A stretch of 64,000 nucleotides of DNA, from the NCBI GenBank assembly GCA_027488115.1, contig JAIYCG010000014.1, forward strand, positions 1-64,000, in the 5' to 3' direction. Positions 9,037 through 26,026 of the stretch are shown here, piece after piece. Within the stretch, counting starts at the first letter, position 1; every line of letters starts with the position of its first letter. Under the pieces are notes generated by a model. It searched no databases and had not been told where the DNA came from. It was given only the letters and a program-made list of their open reading frames with translations. The DNA comes from Comamonadaceae bacterium. Lineage in GTDB: Bacteria > Pseudomonadota > Gammaproteobacteria > Burkholderiales > Burkholderiaceae_C. The position numbers were made by a program, and so were the translations under genes.

Positions 9037-10600
9037 CGGGAACAACCGTTTCAAGCATTTTTGCAGACATTAACACACTGGGCACACCAGCCCCCGGCTG
9101 GCTACTGGCACCCACCATGAACAAACCTTCAACATCTTGGCTTCGGTTGTGCGGACGGAACCATGCACTTTGAACCAAGATGGGCTCTAGGCCAAAACCT
9201 GCGCCTTTGTAAGACCACAAGCGATCTTGAAAATCTTGCGGCGTGGTCACCTTGGAGGACACCACATGCTGCTTCAAGTCAGGCAGCACACTTTCTTGCA
9301 GCACCGTGGCAATGGCATCGCGGTACTGTTCCGTGATGGCTGGCCAATCTGTTTCGCTGCTCAAATTGGGCACCACCGACAGTGCATAAAAACTGTCGCA
9401 ACCTTCAGGTGCCAGGGAAGAATCGGTGGCGGTAGGTCGGTACAAATACAAACTGAAGTCTTTGGACAGTTTGTGATTTTTAAAAATATCTTGCAACAAG
9501 CCTTTGTAGCGTGGGCCGAGCACCATCATGTGGTGCGGTACATCTTCGTACTTGCGATTGGTGCCGAAATACCAAACAAACAAGCCTGATGAGTACTTGC
9601 CCTTGGCAATGCGTTTGTCGGTCCAATGCTTGCGGTGTTGCGGCTCAATGAGGTGGCGGTAAGTCCAAGCGGCATCGCCATTGCTCACCACAATATCGGC
9701 CGGTAAAAACTCGCCATTGGACAGTTCCACCCCTTTGGCACGACCACCCTCCACCCGGATTCGCGTCACTGGTGCGTTGTAACGAATAGGCACTTGGCGT
9801 TGATCCAGTAGCTTCACCAACTCGCTCACAATGGCACCGGTGCCACCCATGGCTGAGTGAACACCCCAGCGTCGCTCCAATGAGTGAATAAGGGAATAAA
9901 CGCAGGTGACCGAGTACGGGTTGCCGCCAATGAGCAGCGGATGAAAACTCATGACGATGCGCAACTTAGGATGCTTGATGTGCTGCGCCACCAAACTGTA
10001 GATAGAACGCCAAGCTTGCATGCGAGCCAAATTGGGCATGGCCTTGATCACATCGCCAAGGGTCTCAAAAGGCACCATGCCAAGCTCTACAAAGCCCAGC
10101 TGAAAACACTTCTCCGAGGCCACCATGAGGTTCTTAAAACCTTGGACATCTTCTGGGCTGAATTTGGCAATTTGGTCGAGCATCAGCTCGTCATTGTTGC
10201 TGTAATCAAAGTGCGTGCCATCGTCAAACCGAATGCGGTAGAAAGGCGACATCAAACGCAGGTCGACATGGTCTTTCATGTCTTGACCACACAATGTGAA
10301 CAACTCTGCAATGAGGTGTGGCAAGGTAATGATGGTGGGTCCTGCATCAAAGGTAAAACCATCTTGCTTGTGAACATAAGCGCGACCGCCTGGGGCATCG
10401 AGCTTTTCCAACATTTGAACGCGATAACCTTTGACGCTCAAACGAATGGCTGCGGCCAAGCCGCCAAAGCCTGTGCCAATCACGATGGCGGTTGGCGCGC
10501 GATCGCCAAGTTCAGAACTTGCGCCCAGCGGATGGTTTTGACCGCCGCCACTGCCCCCCGAACCACCATCGGTGTTAATTGACTTGTAAAGATTTGTCAT
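9017..10600 (-). CDS. crtI: Phytoene desaturase
   Basis: AIVIGTGFGGLAAAIRLSVKGYRVQMLEKLDAPGGRAYV; C-terminal GASSQPGAGVPSVLMSAKM. Confidence 0.96.
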   Translation of the reverse strand: MTNLYKSINTDGGSGGSGGGQNHPLGASSELGDRAPTAIVIGTGFGGLAAAIRLSVKGYRVQMLEKLDAPGGRAYVHKQDGFTFDAGPTIITLPHLIAELFTLCGQDMKDHVDLRLMSPFYRIRFDDGTHFDYSNNDELMLDQIAKFSPEDVQGFKNLMVASEKCFQLGFVELGMVPFETLGDVIKAMPNLARMQAWRSIYSLVAQHIKHPKLRIVMSFHPLLIGGNPYSVTCVYSLIHSLERRWGVHSAMGGTGAIVSELVKLLDQRQVPIRYNAPVTRIRVEGGRAKGVELSNGEFLPADIVVSNGDAAWTYRHLIEPQHRKHWTDKRIAKGKYSSGLFVWYFGTNRKYEDVPHHMMVLGPRYKGLLQDIFKNHKLSKDFSLYLYRPTATDSSLAPEGCDSFYALSVVPNLSSETDWPAITEQYRDAIATVLQESVLPDLKQHVVSSKVTTPQDFQDRLWSYKGAGFGLEPILVQSAWFRPHNRSQDVEGLFMVGASSQPGAGVPSVLMSAKMLETVVPDVKSFA

Positions 10601-11426
10601 GCGAATCCAAATGTGCAGGCAAAACCGGAGGCACATGTGCTTCAAAGGCTGCAGGCGTTTCTGTCGTGTGATGTTTGCGAATGGCCCAACGCCACAATGC
10701 AGTGGTATCGAGTGGCAGAACCAACATCAAATGTTCAACAATGGCCAATGCCAACATGGTGCCCACCAAAACCGCACCCACCACTTGAGCGGGCGAGGTC
10801 ATGGCTTGGTTGCTAAAGTCGACCAAAACCCATAAACAGGCGCTGGCTGACACCACCGCAAAGGGGAAAAATGCATTCATACGGCGGCGCTTGAAAAAGC
10901 TTTGTAAATAGGCCAAATGCGCTGGCAAAAACTCTTCACTCAAATTGCGAACCCCAAAAAACAGGTTCAACTTGGCGCTGGTGCGCATGATCCACAGCAC
11001 CAAATAGGTTCCTGTGCCCACTTGGTTGGGGGCATCCCAAGTGATGAGCACAATGACCAAACCCACCAAGAGTATCGCCAACTCGTGCCACACCACCGCA
11101 TTGAAAGAGGCCACAAAACGCGGCCATCCCTTTGTGCTTTGTGAGATGGCTGTTTTTTGTGGCCCTGTGATCCAACCCGTGAGAAAACTCAGCTCATTCC
11201 AACCCCAAGCCAACAGAGCGCACGTGAATGCGCAGTAGGCCCCCGTGACACCGGTTTGTTGCGCGGTATGCGCCAATCCAGCCAGCGCACCAAGGCCAAG
11301 CGCTGTGGAAATGACCAAGCTCATGACGACCGCCGTGCGCGACATGCGATTTAAGAGAATCACGATACCTGTGCTAAACCACCAGATAAAAATCGCAAAT
11401 CCCAACGCAACGAAAGAGTCGGTCAT
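10575..11426 (-). CDS. puhE: Putative photosynthetic complex assembly protein (PuhE, DUF3623-like)
   Basis: Multi-TM protein with GWNELSFLTGWITGP...; position after acsF/puhC. Confidence 0.85.
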   Translation of the reverse strand: MTDSFVALGFAIFIWWFSTGIVILLNRMSRTAVVMSLVISTALGLGALAGLAHTAQQTGVTGAYCAFTCALLAWGWNELSFLTGWITGPQKTAISQSTKGWPRFVASFNAVVWHELAILLVGLVIVLITWDAPNQVGTGTYLVLWIMRTSAKLNLFFGVRNLSEEFLPAHLAYLQSFFKRRRMNAFFPFAVVSASACLWVLVDFSNQAMTSPAQVVGAVLVGTMLALAIVEHLMLVLPLDTTALWRWAIRKHHTTETPAAFEAHVPPVLPAHLDSHDKSLQVN

Positions 11427-11457
11427 TCTTGGCTTTCAGTGTCTGTTGGCTACCAAT

Positions 11458-12534
11458 TTACCAAGCAGGCACCATGCGAACTTCTGCTGGCAAGGTATGG
11501 TGCTTGACAGGCAAAAAGTACAAGCGAACAAAGGTGATGGCACCTGAAATGGCCCAGCGTGCACGTTGCAGATTTCCCATCAAGCCACCCCGGGCTTTGG
11601 CTGCATCCATTTGAGTTTGCACATGGAACAAGTGCGACAAACCTACCCTGAAGGCAGGGTTGTCAATGTCCAAGCTCACTGGGAACACTTGCTTGGTAAT
11701 TTCATTGGTGATGCGGAACACTTCGTAGTCGTAGGTGGACGACTGTAAACCCATCTCGTGGTGCAGCATGGGGCGCGTGTGGTCACGCACAAACATGGTG
11801 GCGTAAACGGCCAACAAGAAAAAGCGAATCCAGAACACATTGCCACCGCGCAGCAAATGCGGATGGGCGCGCATGATCAGTGCAAACGATTCGCCATGAC
11901 GGAACTCATCGTTGCACCAACGCTCAAACCAACGAAAGATGGGGTGAAAGCGCTTGTCAGGATTCTTTTCCAATTGACGGTAGATGGTGATGTAGCGTGC
12001 GTAGCCAATTTTTTCAGACAAGTACGTGGCGTAGAAAATGTATTTGGGCTTGAAATAGGTGTAGGCCTTGGTGCGTTTTAAATCGCCCAAGTCGATGCCC
12101 AATCCAAAGTCTTTCAAGGACTGGTTGATGAAACTGGCGTGGCGCGATTCATCGCGGGCCATGTAGCGCATCAGTTGCTTGATATCTGGGTTCTCCACAT
12201 TTCGAAAAATTTCGTTGTACAAAATGCAACCCGAAAACTCTGAAGTGAGCGAGGAGATTAAAAAATCTAAAAATTCCTGGCGCATCTCTGGGCTGACCTG
12301 AGAAAATCGCTCTGCAACTTCCTTGGCAAATTGATCGTCGCGCTGAAAGTGATCGTGGTTATTGTCGCCCTCATATTCCGCCATCATTTTGTCCCACTCA
12401 GCACGCATGGGAGACATGTCTAGCTTGTCCATGGCGGCAAAATCGGTGGTGTAAAAACGCGGGCTGAGCATGGTGCTCTCGACCGCTTTTTGAGAAGCTT
12501 TTTCGGCGCTGTCTATGGTTGTATTCGCTTGCAT
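11458..12534 (-). CDS. acsF: Aerobic Mg-protoporphyrin IX monomethyl ester cyclase
   Basis: Di-iron motifs [35 protein letters not shown]. Confidence 0.97.
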   Translation of the reverse strand: MQANTTIDSAEKASQKAVESTMLSPRFYTTDFAAMDKLDMSPMRAEWDKMMAEYEGDNNHDHFQRDDQFAKEVAERFSQVSPEMRQEFLDFLISSLTSEFSGCILYNEIFRNVENPDIKQLMRYMARDESRHASFINQSLKDFGLGIDLGDLKRTKAYTYFKPKYIFYATYLSEKIGYARYITIYRQLEKNPDKRFHPIFRWFERWCNDEFRHGESFALIMRAHPHLLRGGNVFWIRFFLLAVYATMFVRDHTRPMLHHEMGLQSSTYDYEVFRITNEITKQVFPVSLDIDNPAFRVGLSHLFHVQTQMDAAKARGGLMGNLQRARWAISGAITFVRLYFLPVKHHTLPAEVRMVPAW

Positions 12535-12574
12535 GAAAGTGAAGCTCCTGCTTTATAAATGGTTGACCAATTCA

Positions 12575-12593
12575 AACCTGATTCATTCAGGTT
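12575..12593 (-). repeat. Stem-loop spanning the puhC stop codon
   Basis: aacctga/tcaggtt 7-bp stem, 5-nt loop; puhC TGA at 12583-12585 overlaps. Confidence 0.7.
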
Positions 12594-13062
12594 GCATGGC
12601 TAAAAATCGAGCAAATTCTGCCGTGTTGGTCGGACCAAATGACTCTAAGTCGACCCTCTGACCGGTGCTCGGATCCATCAAGGTCAACCTGCCGTCGACG
12701 CGGGCAATCAAGTCAAAAGGTTCGGCGGAACCAATGCCTCGGGAATAACGCTCACGGGACAATGCACGCAAAGCGCCTCGCACAAAACCTTGCTCTCCAA
12801 CCAAGACCGTCAAGGTTTGACCTGAAACTCCATCTGCAACGCGAACGCTACCATCCTTTTGATCTTGAAAGACCAATGAGCGCTGAACCGTCGGCGCAGC
12901 TGCACGCTGATCAGGCCCATTGCCAGTGATGCGAATAAGACCCACTGATGTGAGAGAAAACACAATGATGCCAGCGGCGAAATAGAGAATCCAGCGGGGA
13001 AAGCTGTCGGGTGCGACTGATGCGGCAGCACGAGATGGCTGAACAGAATAAGCTTGACTCAT
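12583..13062 (-). CDS. puhC: Photosynthetic complex assembly protein PuhC
   Basis: Single N-terminal TM; SLVFQDQKDGSVRVADGVSGQTLTVLVGEQGFVRGALRALSRER, PuhC-typical. Confidence 0.92.
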   Translation of the reverse strand: MSQAYSVQPSRAAASVAPDSFPRWILYFAAGIIVFSLTSVGLIRITGNGPDQRAAAPTVQRSLVFQDQKDGSVRVADGVSGQTLTVLVGEQGFVRGALRALSRERYSRGIGSAEPFDLIARVDGRLTLMDPSTGQRVDLESFGPTNTAEFARFLAMQPE

Positions 13063-13751
13063 ATGGGTCTCACTTGCAAGGGCCGATTGTCATGGCGATC
13101 GGATGGGCGATCTTCTTTAGGATCGTTTTGGACGGCGCTGGCGTTGGCGGTCTGACCTGTGCTCTGTGTCCATGCATCGCGCAACTTGTCTGCCACCAGC
13201 TGAACATCCGGTATCGCACGCAAAGTAGGCTCAGGCTTTGTGAAGCGCCAAGGGCGAACGCTGGGCCACAAATGAACCCATCCGATCCGGTCTGAGCCTT
13301 TCAATGCCAATGTGATGTCGCCGAAGCCCTTTGGAAGCACACGCACATCTGCAGACGCGAGTTGCTTAAAAGGGAGATTGAATGAAACCGTCAGCACAAT
13401 GCCCAAACGCATGACCACGCGCTTGTTGGTGATGGTGTAAACCGTGGTGCGGGCCGTTGTAGAAGCCAGCAACCACACTGAGATCAAGCCAATTGCTGCC
13501 AAAGGTGCAATCCATTTGATGGCCATCAAAATGGCCATCATGCCAGCGCCCGACTCTAAAGCAGGCCATGCACAGACCAAAATTAAAGCTGCGAAATACA
13601 TGATCAGCTTGTTGAAATGAAAGGCTGAAGCGGCCAATGCACCAGCATCGGGCGAGCCCTGCCAGACAATGAACTCATCGCTGGGCAAGCGCTCGGGCAA
13701 GCCAAACTGCGGCTCAAACTCATATTCATGACCTGAATTTTCGATTGCCAT
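13059..13751 (-). CDS. puhB: Photosynthetic complex assembly protein PuhB
   Basis: EFEPQFGLPERLPSDEFIVWQGSPD, PH-like membrane protein, between puhA and puhC. Confidence 0.93.
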   Translation of the reverse strand: MAIENSGHEYEFEPQFGLPERLPSDEFIVWQGSPDAGALAASAFHFNKLIMYFAALILVCAWPALESGAGMMAILMAIKWIAPLAAIGLISVWLLASTTARTTVYTITNKRVVMRLGIVLTVSFNLPFKQLASADVRVLPKGFGDITLALKGSDRIGWVHLWPSVRPWRFTKPEPTLRAIPDVQLVADKLRDAWTQSTGQTANASAVQNDPKEDRPSDRHDNRPLQVRPI

Positions 13752-13805
13752 TTTCTTTTCCTCAACAGACTTTCAATTCAACTTCAATTGACGCTGGTCT
13801 GATTG

Positions 13806-14567
13806 TCAGATCAACGGTTCGCTGCGCTTTGGATCAGCGTAGAACGTACCACCACCGTAATAGGCACTGATTTTTTCCTCTTCCAACTTGGTAATTTGGT
13901 TGGGATTTCTGAGGGCAGGAACAGCGGCAAAATGGCGTGCATAAATAGAGTTCACTTCTACCTGGTTTCTGCGAATCCTAGAAAACATCATGGGCAGCAA
14001 AACAGTTTTGCCATTGGCGATTTCTACTTCCAAGTAACGGAACATCATCTCTGCGGAGTCAATCCAAATGTCTTTGACAGTTCCGCCTTGCTTACCGTCA
14101 CCCGCCATTACGGGCAGACCACGAGGATCAACATCTTGGGAAGCCACCGTGTACTCGCTGACCACCCGCAGCGGCTGAATCAAAGGCCTGCCATGTGATG
14201 TCATTTCTGGCACATCTTCACGGTTGGAATAAGCGCCTGGGCCGACAGCGGCCAGCATGCCTTCACCTGTGGGCTCAATTGGAGCGCCAGAAGTTGGGCT
14301 GGTCGCCACCGCGTTGTAAGCGGGCTCTTTGCGCATCAGGTCAGGCACAGTGACACTTCTGCCTCCTTCCAACAAGAAGGTTTTGGGCTCAGGGATCGGA
14401 AAGCCCTTGACCACAGCGCGGCCGCTGCTGCTGGACTCCAAGGGGTAACCCTCGCGATGTCCTTCTTGAACAAGATAATAAATGAGACCAGCGAAAAAGA
14501 TCCAAAACACATACAAAAGTATTTGCGCTAGATCGACGTAGCCAGTAATGTTTCCTACGGTTTGCAT
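13806..14567 (-). CDS. puhA: Photosynthetic reaction center H subunit
   Basis: ITGYVDLAQILLYVFWIFFAGLIYYLVQEGHREGYPLE; PRGLPVMAGDGKQGGTVKDIWIDSAE. Confidence 0.97.
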   Translation of the reverse strand: MQTVGNITGYVDLAQILLYVFWIFFAGLIYYLVQEGHREGYPLESSSSGRAVVKGFPIPEPKTFLLEGGRSVTVPDLMRKEPAYNAVATSPTSGAPIEPTGEGMLAAVGPGAYSNREDVPEMTSHGRPLIQPLRVVSEYTVASQDVDPRGLPVMAGDGKQGGTVKDIWIDSAEMMFRYLEVEIANGKTVLLPMMFSRIRRNQVEVNSIYARHFAAVPALRNPNQITKLEEEKISAYYGGGTFYADPKRSEPLI

Positions 14568-14589
14568 AACGACTTCTCCTTGTGAACAA

Positions 14590-16029
14590 CTAAATACGAG
14601 ACTCGGTCAAGCCGAGAGTTTGGGGGACTGCGGGTGAAAAAGAACGACTTCTGCGTTTGACCAGAGGGCCCACCGCAATCAAGGTCAAGAACAACAAAAG
14701 CATTTCGACGTGGTAGACCATGCTGTAACCCACTGAGGGGTCGGTTAATGCGGGTCCCAAAGCACCTTCAAGGCTGAGTGTGGTGATGCCATCTCGAAGC
14801 GCACCGCCAAAAAACATGGCCAAGCCAGCTGCTGCAGATTGCACAGCGCCCCATGCACCCAAGGCCAAGCCAACGTAGGCCGATTCCATGCGCATGGCGG
14901 TAAACAAGGTGCCCACAGCAAACAAGCCGCCGCCATAACCCACACCAAACGCGCCAAATCTGAAGAGCCAGCCAGCTTCTAGGGGTGCCGAGAAAATCAC
15001 AGCAGAGAACGCTGGCAAGCCAGCCAAAGCGCCATAAGCTGCCAATCGCATGGGGTCAACGCCCTTGGCCAACTTGCGACCCGCGACATAAAACCCAAGC
15101 AAACCTCCGCCTGCCAACATGGCCGTCAATGCACTGGTAGCGCCCACGCTCAGTTTGAGGATTTCGCCACCATAAGGCTCCAAAATAATGTCTTGCATGT
15201 TGAAAGCCATGGTGCCAAACGCGGTGGCCCACAAGAATCGGCGTGCATGCGGGATGGCCATGAATTCAGCCCAAACTTCACGGAAGGGTCTGCGAATTTC
15301 AGTTTTCAATGCGGCGACTCGCGCAGGATTTCTTGGCTCTTGTTTCCAAAGCGCAAAGCCGTTGAGAACCAAGACCACCAACGCGGTACCTTGAACCGAT
15401 TGAACCAAGTACTCGGGTGTGAAGTTGGACAACAACACGCTGTACACCAAACTGCCAAAAACAGCACCCACCAACAGCATGGTGTACAAAAGTGCCACCA
15501 CACGTGGCCGTGTTGCTTCACTGGCTTGGTCGGTTGCAAGCGCCAAGCCAGCCGTTTGCGAAGTTTGCAAACCAGCACCCACCATCAAGAAGGCCATCGC
15601 GGCAGCACCTTGTCCCACCCAGTCAGGCACAGGCACTTGGCCGCGACCAGACAACACCAACAGCGCAAACGGCATGATCGCCAATCCCACGAATTGAATC
15701 ACCGTGCCACCCCACATATAAGGCACACGGCGCCAACCAAATGCTGAAACATGCACATCCGACTGATAACCTGTGACAGCCCTGAAAGGTGCGACCAGCA
15801 AAGGGAGTGCCAACATCATGGCGACCAACCAAGCTGGCACACCCAACTCCACAATCATGACGCGGTTCAAGGTCCCAATCATGAGGGCGGTTGTGATGCC
15901 CATGGTGAATTTAAACAAGGACAAGCGCAACAGCCGAGACATTGGCAAGCCGGCGCTGGCCACGTCGGCGAACGGCAACCAAGTCGCAGGCAGCTGCTTG
16001 ACGAACTTGGAAAAATTCTTGCCTTTCAT
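14590..16029 (-). CDS. lhaA: LH1 assembly protein, PucC/LhaA family MFS
   Basis: LPMSRLLRLSLFKFTMGITTALMIGTLNRVMIVELGVPAWLVA; ATGA overlap with bchM stop. Confidence 0.94.
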   Translation of the reverse strand: MKGKNFSKFVKQLPATWLPFADVASAGLPMSRLLRLSLFKFTMGITTALMIGTLNRVMIVELGVPAWLVAMMLALPLLVAPFRAVTGYQSDVHVSAFGWRRVPYMWGGTVIQFVGLAIMPFALLVLSGRGQVPVPDWVGQGAAAMAFLMVGAGLQTSQTAGLALATDQASEATRPRVVALLYTMLLVGAVFGSLVYSVLLSNFTPEYLVQSVQGTALVVLVLNGFALWKQEPRNPARVAALKTEIRRPFREVWAEFMAIPHARRFLWATAFGTMAFNMQDIILEPYGGEILKLSVGATSALTAMLAGGGLLGFYVAGRKLAKGVDPMRLAAYGALAGLPAFSAVIFSAPLEAGWLFRFGAFGVGYGGGLFAVGTLFTAMRMESAYVGLALGAWGAVQSAAAGLAMFFGGALRDGITTLSLEGALGPALTDPSVGYSMVYHVEMLLLFLTLIAVGPLVKRRSRSFSPAVPQTLGLTESRI

Positions 16030-16724
16030 GAGCGAACCCACTCCATGGCTTTGGATTTGTAGAAACCACTGGAGACTTTGTGCGATCGGGCGCACTGCCA
16101 GCTGCTCAATGATTCGTGTGTTTTCATGAGATTGGCGATTCGCGTTTCAGCCATGGGTTCAAGCCATGGTGCCCGATCGCCACGTGGCAACAAACGGCCC
16201 ACAGAAATCATGAGCGCCAACATGGGGGTGCGGGGTGCAAATGTAAACACAATGGATTGGCGAGTGCGCTCAGCCAACTGCGCCAATGCATTGACAGCAT
16301 CTTCCGTGTCATAGTGAATGATGGAGTCCATTGCCACCACATGGTCAAAGTGGCCCAAGTTCTTGTCGAGCATGTCACCACTGTGAAACGCCACCAAATG
16401 GGCCACCTCGGCTGGAATTCTTTCGCGCGCCAAGTTGACCAAAGTAGGTGACAAATCAATGGCCACAACTTCGGCACCAAGCCGCGCGGCCTCAACAGCC
16501 AAAGCACCCGTCCCACAGCCTGCATCCAAAATGCGTTTGCCTCGCAGGTCTTCACCTAACCACGAAACAAGGGTGGCTCGCATTTGATCACGGCCAGCAC
16601 GCACGCTTGCTCGAATGCGGCCCACAGGCGCGTCAGAAGTGAGTTTTTCCCAAGCCGCGACCGCTGTCCGATCGAAGTAATGTTCGATCTGTCCACGCCG
16701 TTGTTCGTAGGTCATTTCATTCAT
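16026..16724 (-). CDS. bchM: Mg-protoporphyrin IX methyltransferase
   Basis: RILDAGCGTGALAVEAARLGAEVVAIDLSPTLVNLA SAM motif; between bchL and lhaA. Confidence 0.95.
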   Translation of the reverse strand: MNEMTYEQRRGQIEHYFDRTAVAAWEKLTSDAPVGRIRASVRAGRDQMRATLVSWLGEDLRGKRILDAGCGTGALAVEAARLGAEVVAIDLSPTLVNLARERIPAEVAHLVAFHSGDMLDKNLGHFDHVVAMDSIIHYDTEDAVNALAQLAERTRQSIVFTFAPRTPMLALMISVGRLLPRGDRAPWLEPMAETRIANLMKTHESLSSWQCARSHKVSSGFYKSKAMEWVRS

Positions 16725-16734
16725 GGTGTTGGTC

Positions 16735-21440
<4,706 letters not shown>

Positions 21441-23023
21441 ACAGTGTCTCCATCGTGATGACCGTCACGCCGCGATCAAGCGCGTAGCGTTCGGTATTTC
21501 GTCTGGCCTTGCCACGTACGAAAAATGGTATTTTTTTAAGTTCTTTTTCTGCGCCAGCATCCCATGACGCCGCCTGAATGATGGGTGAACTTTGAGCACC
21601 GGCTTGTTGCATGGCAGGCGCCGCCATGGCCGCTGGCACTGCCGCAGTTGCGGCTGCCGGCTGCAAGGTTTGAACATGCACACCACCCCCCAAGTGAGAG
21701 GGTGCTGCATCTTCATGAAATTCTGAATCGCCTCTGAACATGCCAATGAGGTGCTCTTCCAAGCCCATCATCAAGGGGTGGACCCATGTGTCAAAGAGCA
21801 CATTGGCACCTTCAAAACCCATTTGCGGTGAATAGCGTGCGGGAAAATCTTGAACGTGAACTGGCGCTGAAATGACCGCGCAAGGAACGCCCAAACGCTT
21901 GGCAATGTGTCTCTCCATTTGGGTGCCAAGCACCAACTCAGGATTCAACTCTGCGATGCGTGCTTCAATTTCCAAATAGTCGTCGCTGATCAAAGCTTCT
22001 ACGCCATACAGTTTGGCGGCTTCGCGCACCTCGCGAGCGAATTCACGGCTGTAAGTACCAATGCCAACGACGGTAAAGCCCATCTCATCGGCAGCCACTT
22101 TGGCAGCAGCCACTGCATGCGTCGCATCACCAAACACAAACACCCGTTTGTTGGTGAGGTAAGTAGAGTCAACTGAACGCGTGTACCAAGCAGCTCGCGA
22201 TTCAGCTTTGGCCAAAGCAGCTTCAGGGTCAAGTCCTGCAAGTTGCGCCACTTCACGAACAAAGTTACGCGTGGCTGTGGTACCAATGGGAATGGTTTTG
22301 GTAAAGGCTTGGCCAAATTGACGCTGCAACCACTGCGCACTCAAATTGGCAATTTCAGGATACAGCACCACATTGAACTGCGCATCTGCCAAGCGTGCAA
22401 TGTCTGCAGGTGTGGCCGTCAAAGGGGCCACCACATTGATTTCAAGGCCCATGTCGGTGAGCAGCTTGCGAATTTCTGTGAGGTCATCACGGTGTCTAAA
22501 GCCCAATGCAGCGGGGCCTAAAATATTGCAACGCGGTTTGCTGCCGGGTGTCTTTTCAATCTGATCGGCTGGCAACGCCAAGTTCCGAACCAATTGGTAA
22601 AAAGTTTCGGAGGCGCCCCAGTTTTCTTTGCGCTGATACGAAGGCAATTCCAAGGCCACAACAGGCACTGGCAAGTTAAGTGCTTTGCACAAGCCACCTG
22701 GATCGTCTTGAATCAACTCTGCGGTGCACGATGCACCGACCAACATGGCTTTGGGCGAGAAGCGCTCAAAGGCTTCGCGCGCTGCTGTCTTGAACAATTC
22801 AGCGGTATCGCCGCCCAAATCACGTGCTTGGAACGTGGTGTAGGTGACAGGTGGGCGTTTTTGCAAACGCTCAATCATGGTGAACAACAAGTCTGCGTAG
22901 GTATCGCCCTGCGGTGCATGCAACACGTAATGCACCTCTTCCATGGCCGTGGCGATTCGCATCGCGCCGACATGGGGAGGTCCTTCGTAAGTCCAGAGAG
23001 TGAGTTGCATGGCTCTGGTTCCT

Positions 23024-24870
<1,847 letters not shown>

Positions 24871-24899
24871 GGGGGCAATTTATTCCCTCTTTCCTGAAT

Positions 24900-24917
24900 T
24901 GTCAACTTAGATTGACG
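24900..24917. promoter_or_regulatory. PpsR/CrtJ-like site (degenerate TGT-N12-ACG)
   Basis: TGTCAACTTAGATTGACG; one mismatch to TGT-N12-ACA. Confidence 0.5.
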
Positions 24918-24933
24918 TAAACACTTAGTTACA
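24916..24933. promoter_or_regulatory. PpsR/CrtJ-like site (degenerate CGT-N12-ACA), abutting the first
   Basis: CGTAAACACTTAGTTACA; one mismatch to TGT-N12-ACA. Confidence 0.5.
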
Positions 24934-24976
24934 TACAAATAAATACCCGACTCGATTAGTAGGACAAAAATAAGCT

Positions 24977-24990
24977 TTGACCAAAGTCAA
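24977..24990. promoter_or_regulatory. FNR/CRP-family-like palindrome TTGAC-N4-GTCAA
   Basis: TTGACCAAAGTCAA in the bchF/aerR divergent region. Confidence 0.5.
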
Positions 24991-25067
24991 GTCAGCGCGT
25001 TAAATGGAAAAAATCGAAATGAACACGCTGCTGTGCAATGTTCTTTCACCAAGCAGGAGACACGGGA

Positions 25068-26003
25068 ATGGACAACTCAAATCAGAGCAATGGCAACAGG
25101 GCGGAAAGCCCCCATTTCCCTGAAAACAGCGAGGAAGGGCATTGGCGAGGATTCGGTGCGCCAGCCAACAGCCGGTTCGATGGCACCCCGGGTTCTGCCC
25201 CCATCGTTGCGGCCACATCCGCCACAACCGTGGCTGTTTTGGCACGTACCATTCAAAACGAAATCATCCCCCGTTTGATGATGGCCCATCGCACACCCAC
25301 AGAGTGTGCAATGCCCAATTTGGTCATTCCCTACAGCATCAGCGGTGCAGATGTCACCAACTTTGTCAATCTCTTGTTAGAAGGAAGACAATCTGATGGC
25401 CTGGATTGGATTGAAGAAGCCCGTGGCAAGGGCGTCAGCATCGAGTCCATCTTTTTGAACCTGTTAGCACCAGCTGCGCGGCAATTGGGCGAGCTATGGG
25501 AAGATGACGAACGCGACTTCACCGAGGTCACCCTGGGCTTGGCCGAGCTGCACAAAATTTTGCACGTGTTGCCTTCCATGAGCGAGTTGCACAAACAATA
25601 CGTGCCCAATGGCTTGTCGATTTTGCTCATGCCCTCGCCCGGTGACCAGCATACATTTGGCTTGGCCATGGTGGCCGAATTTTTCCAGCGGGATGGTTGG
25701 GCAGTCGATGGCGGCACTTTTGCAGCCGCCGACAATCCAGCGCTCTTGGTCAAGGCCAAACGTTACGATGCCGTCGGATTTTCATTGGCAACTGGCCTGG
25801 GTTTTAACCGTTTACAAGACTGCATTTCAGCCATTCGAAAAACGGTCAGCCCAGACAAATTGTGCATAATTGTTGGTGGCCCTTTTTTCGTAGACAACCC
25901 AGACAAAGTCAGCCTTGTGGGTGCCGACCTCTTTGTCCAAGAGGCCAATTTAGCCCCTGGCATGGTCCAAAAGTACATTCAAGCCAACGTGTCCTCCAAT
26001 TAA
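25068..26003 (+). CDS. aerR: B12-binding photosynthesis regulator AerR/PpaA
   Basis: B12-binding fold with PGDQHTFG (DxHxxG); precedes ppsR; GGAG upstream of ATG. Confidence 0.9.
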   Translation: MDNSNQSNGNRAESPHFPENSEEGHWRGFGAPANSRFDGTPGSAPIVAATSATTVAVLARTIQNEIIPRLMMAHRTPTECAMPNLVIPYSISGADVTNFVNLLLEGRQSDGLDWIEEARGKGVSIESIFLNLLAPAARQLGELWEDDERDFTEVTLGLAELHKILHVLPSMSELHKQYVPNGLSILLMPSPGDQHTFGLAMVAEFFQRDGWAVDGGTFAAADNPALLVKAKRYDAVGFSLATGLGFNRLQDCISAIRKTVSPDKLCIIVGGPFFVDNPDKVSLVGADLFVQEANLAPGMVQKYIQANVSSN

Positions 26004-26026
26004 TTTAACTTTGTGAAGTATTCCCT

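Noticed and set aside
9884-10582. 232-aa + strand ORF opposite crtI
   Set aside because: Antisense shadow of CrtI, no recognisable domain
13510-13540. Repeated ATGGCCAT palindromes in puhB
   Set aside because: Encodes the repetitive MMAILMAI membrane segment; likely codon-driven
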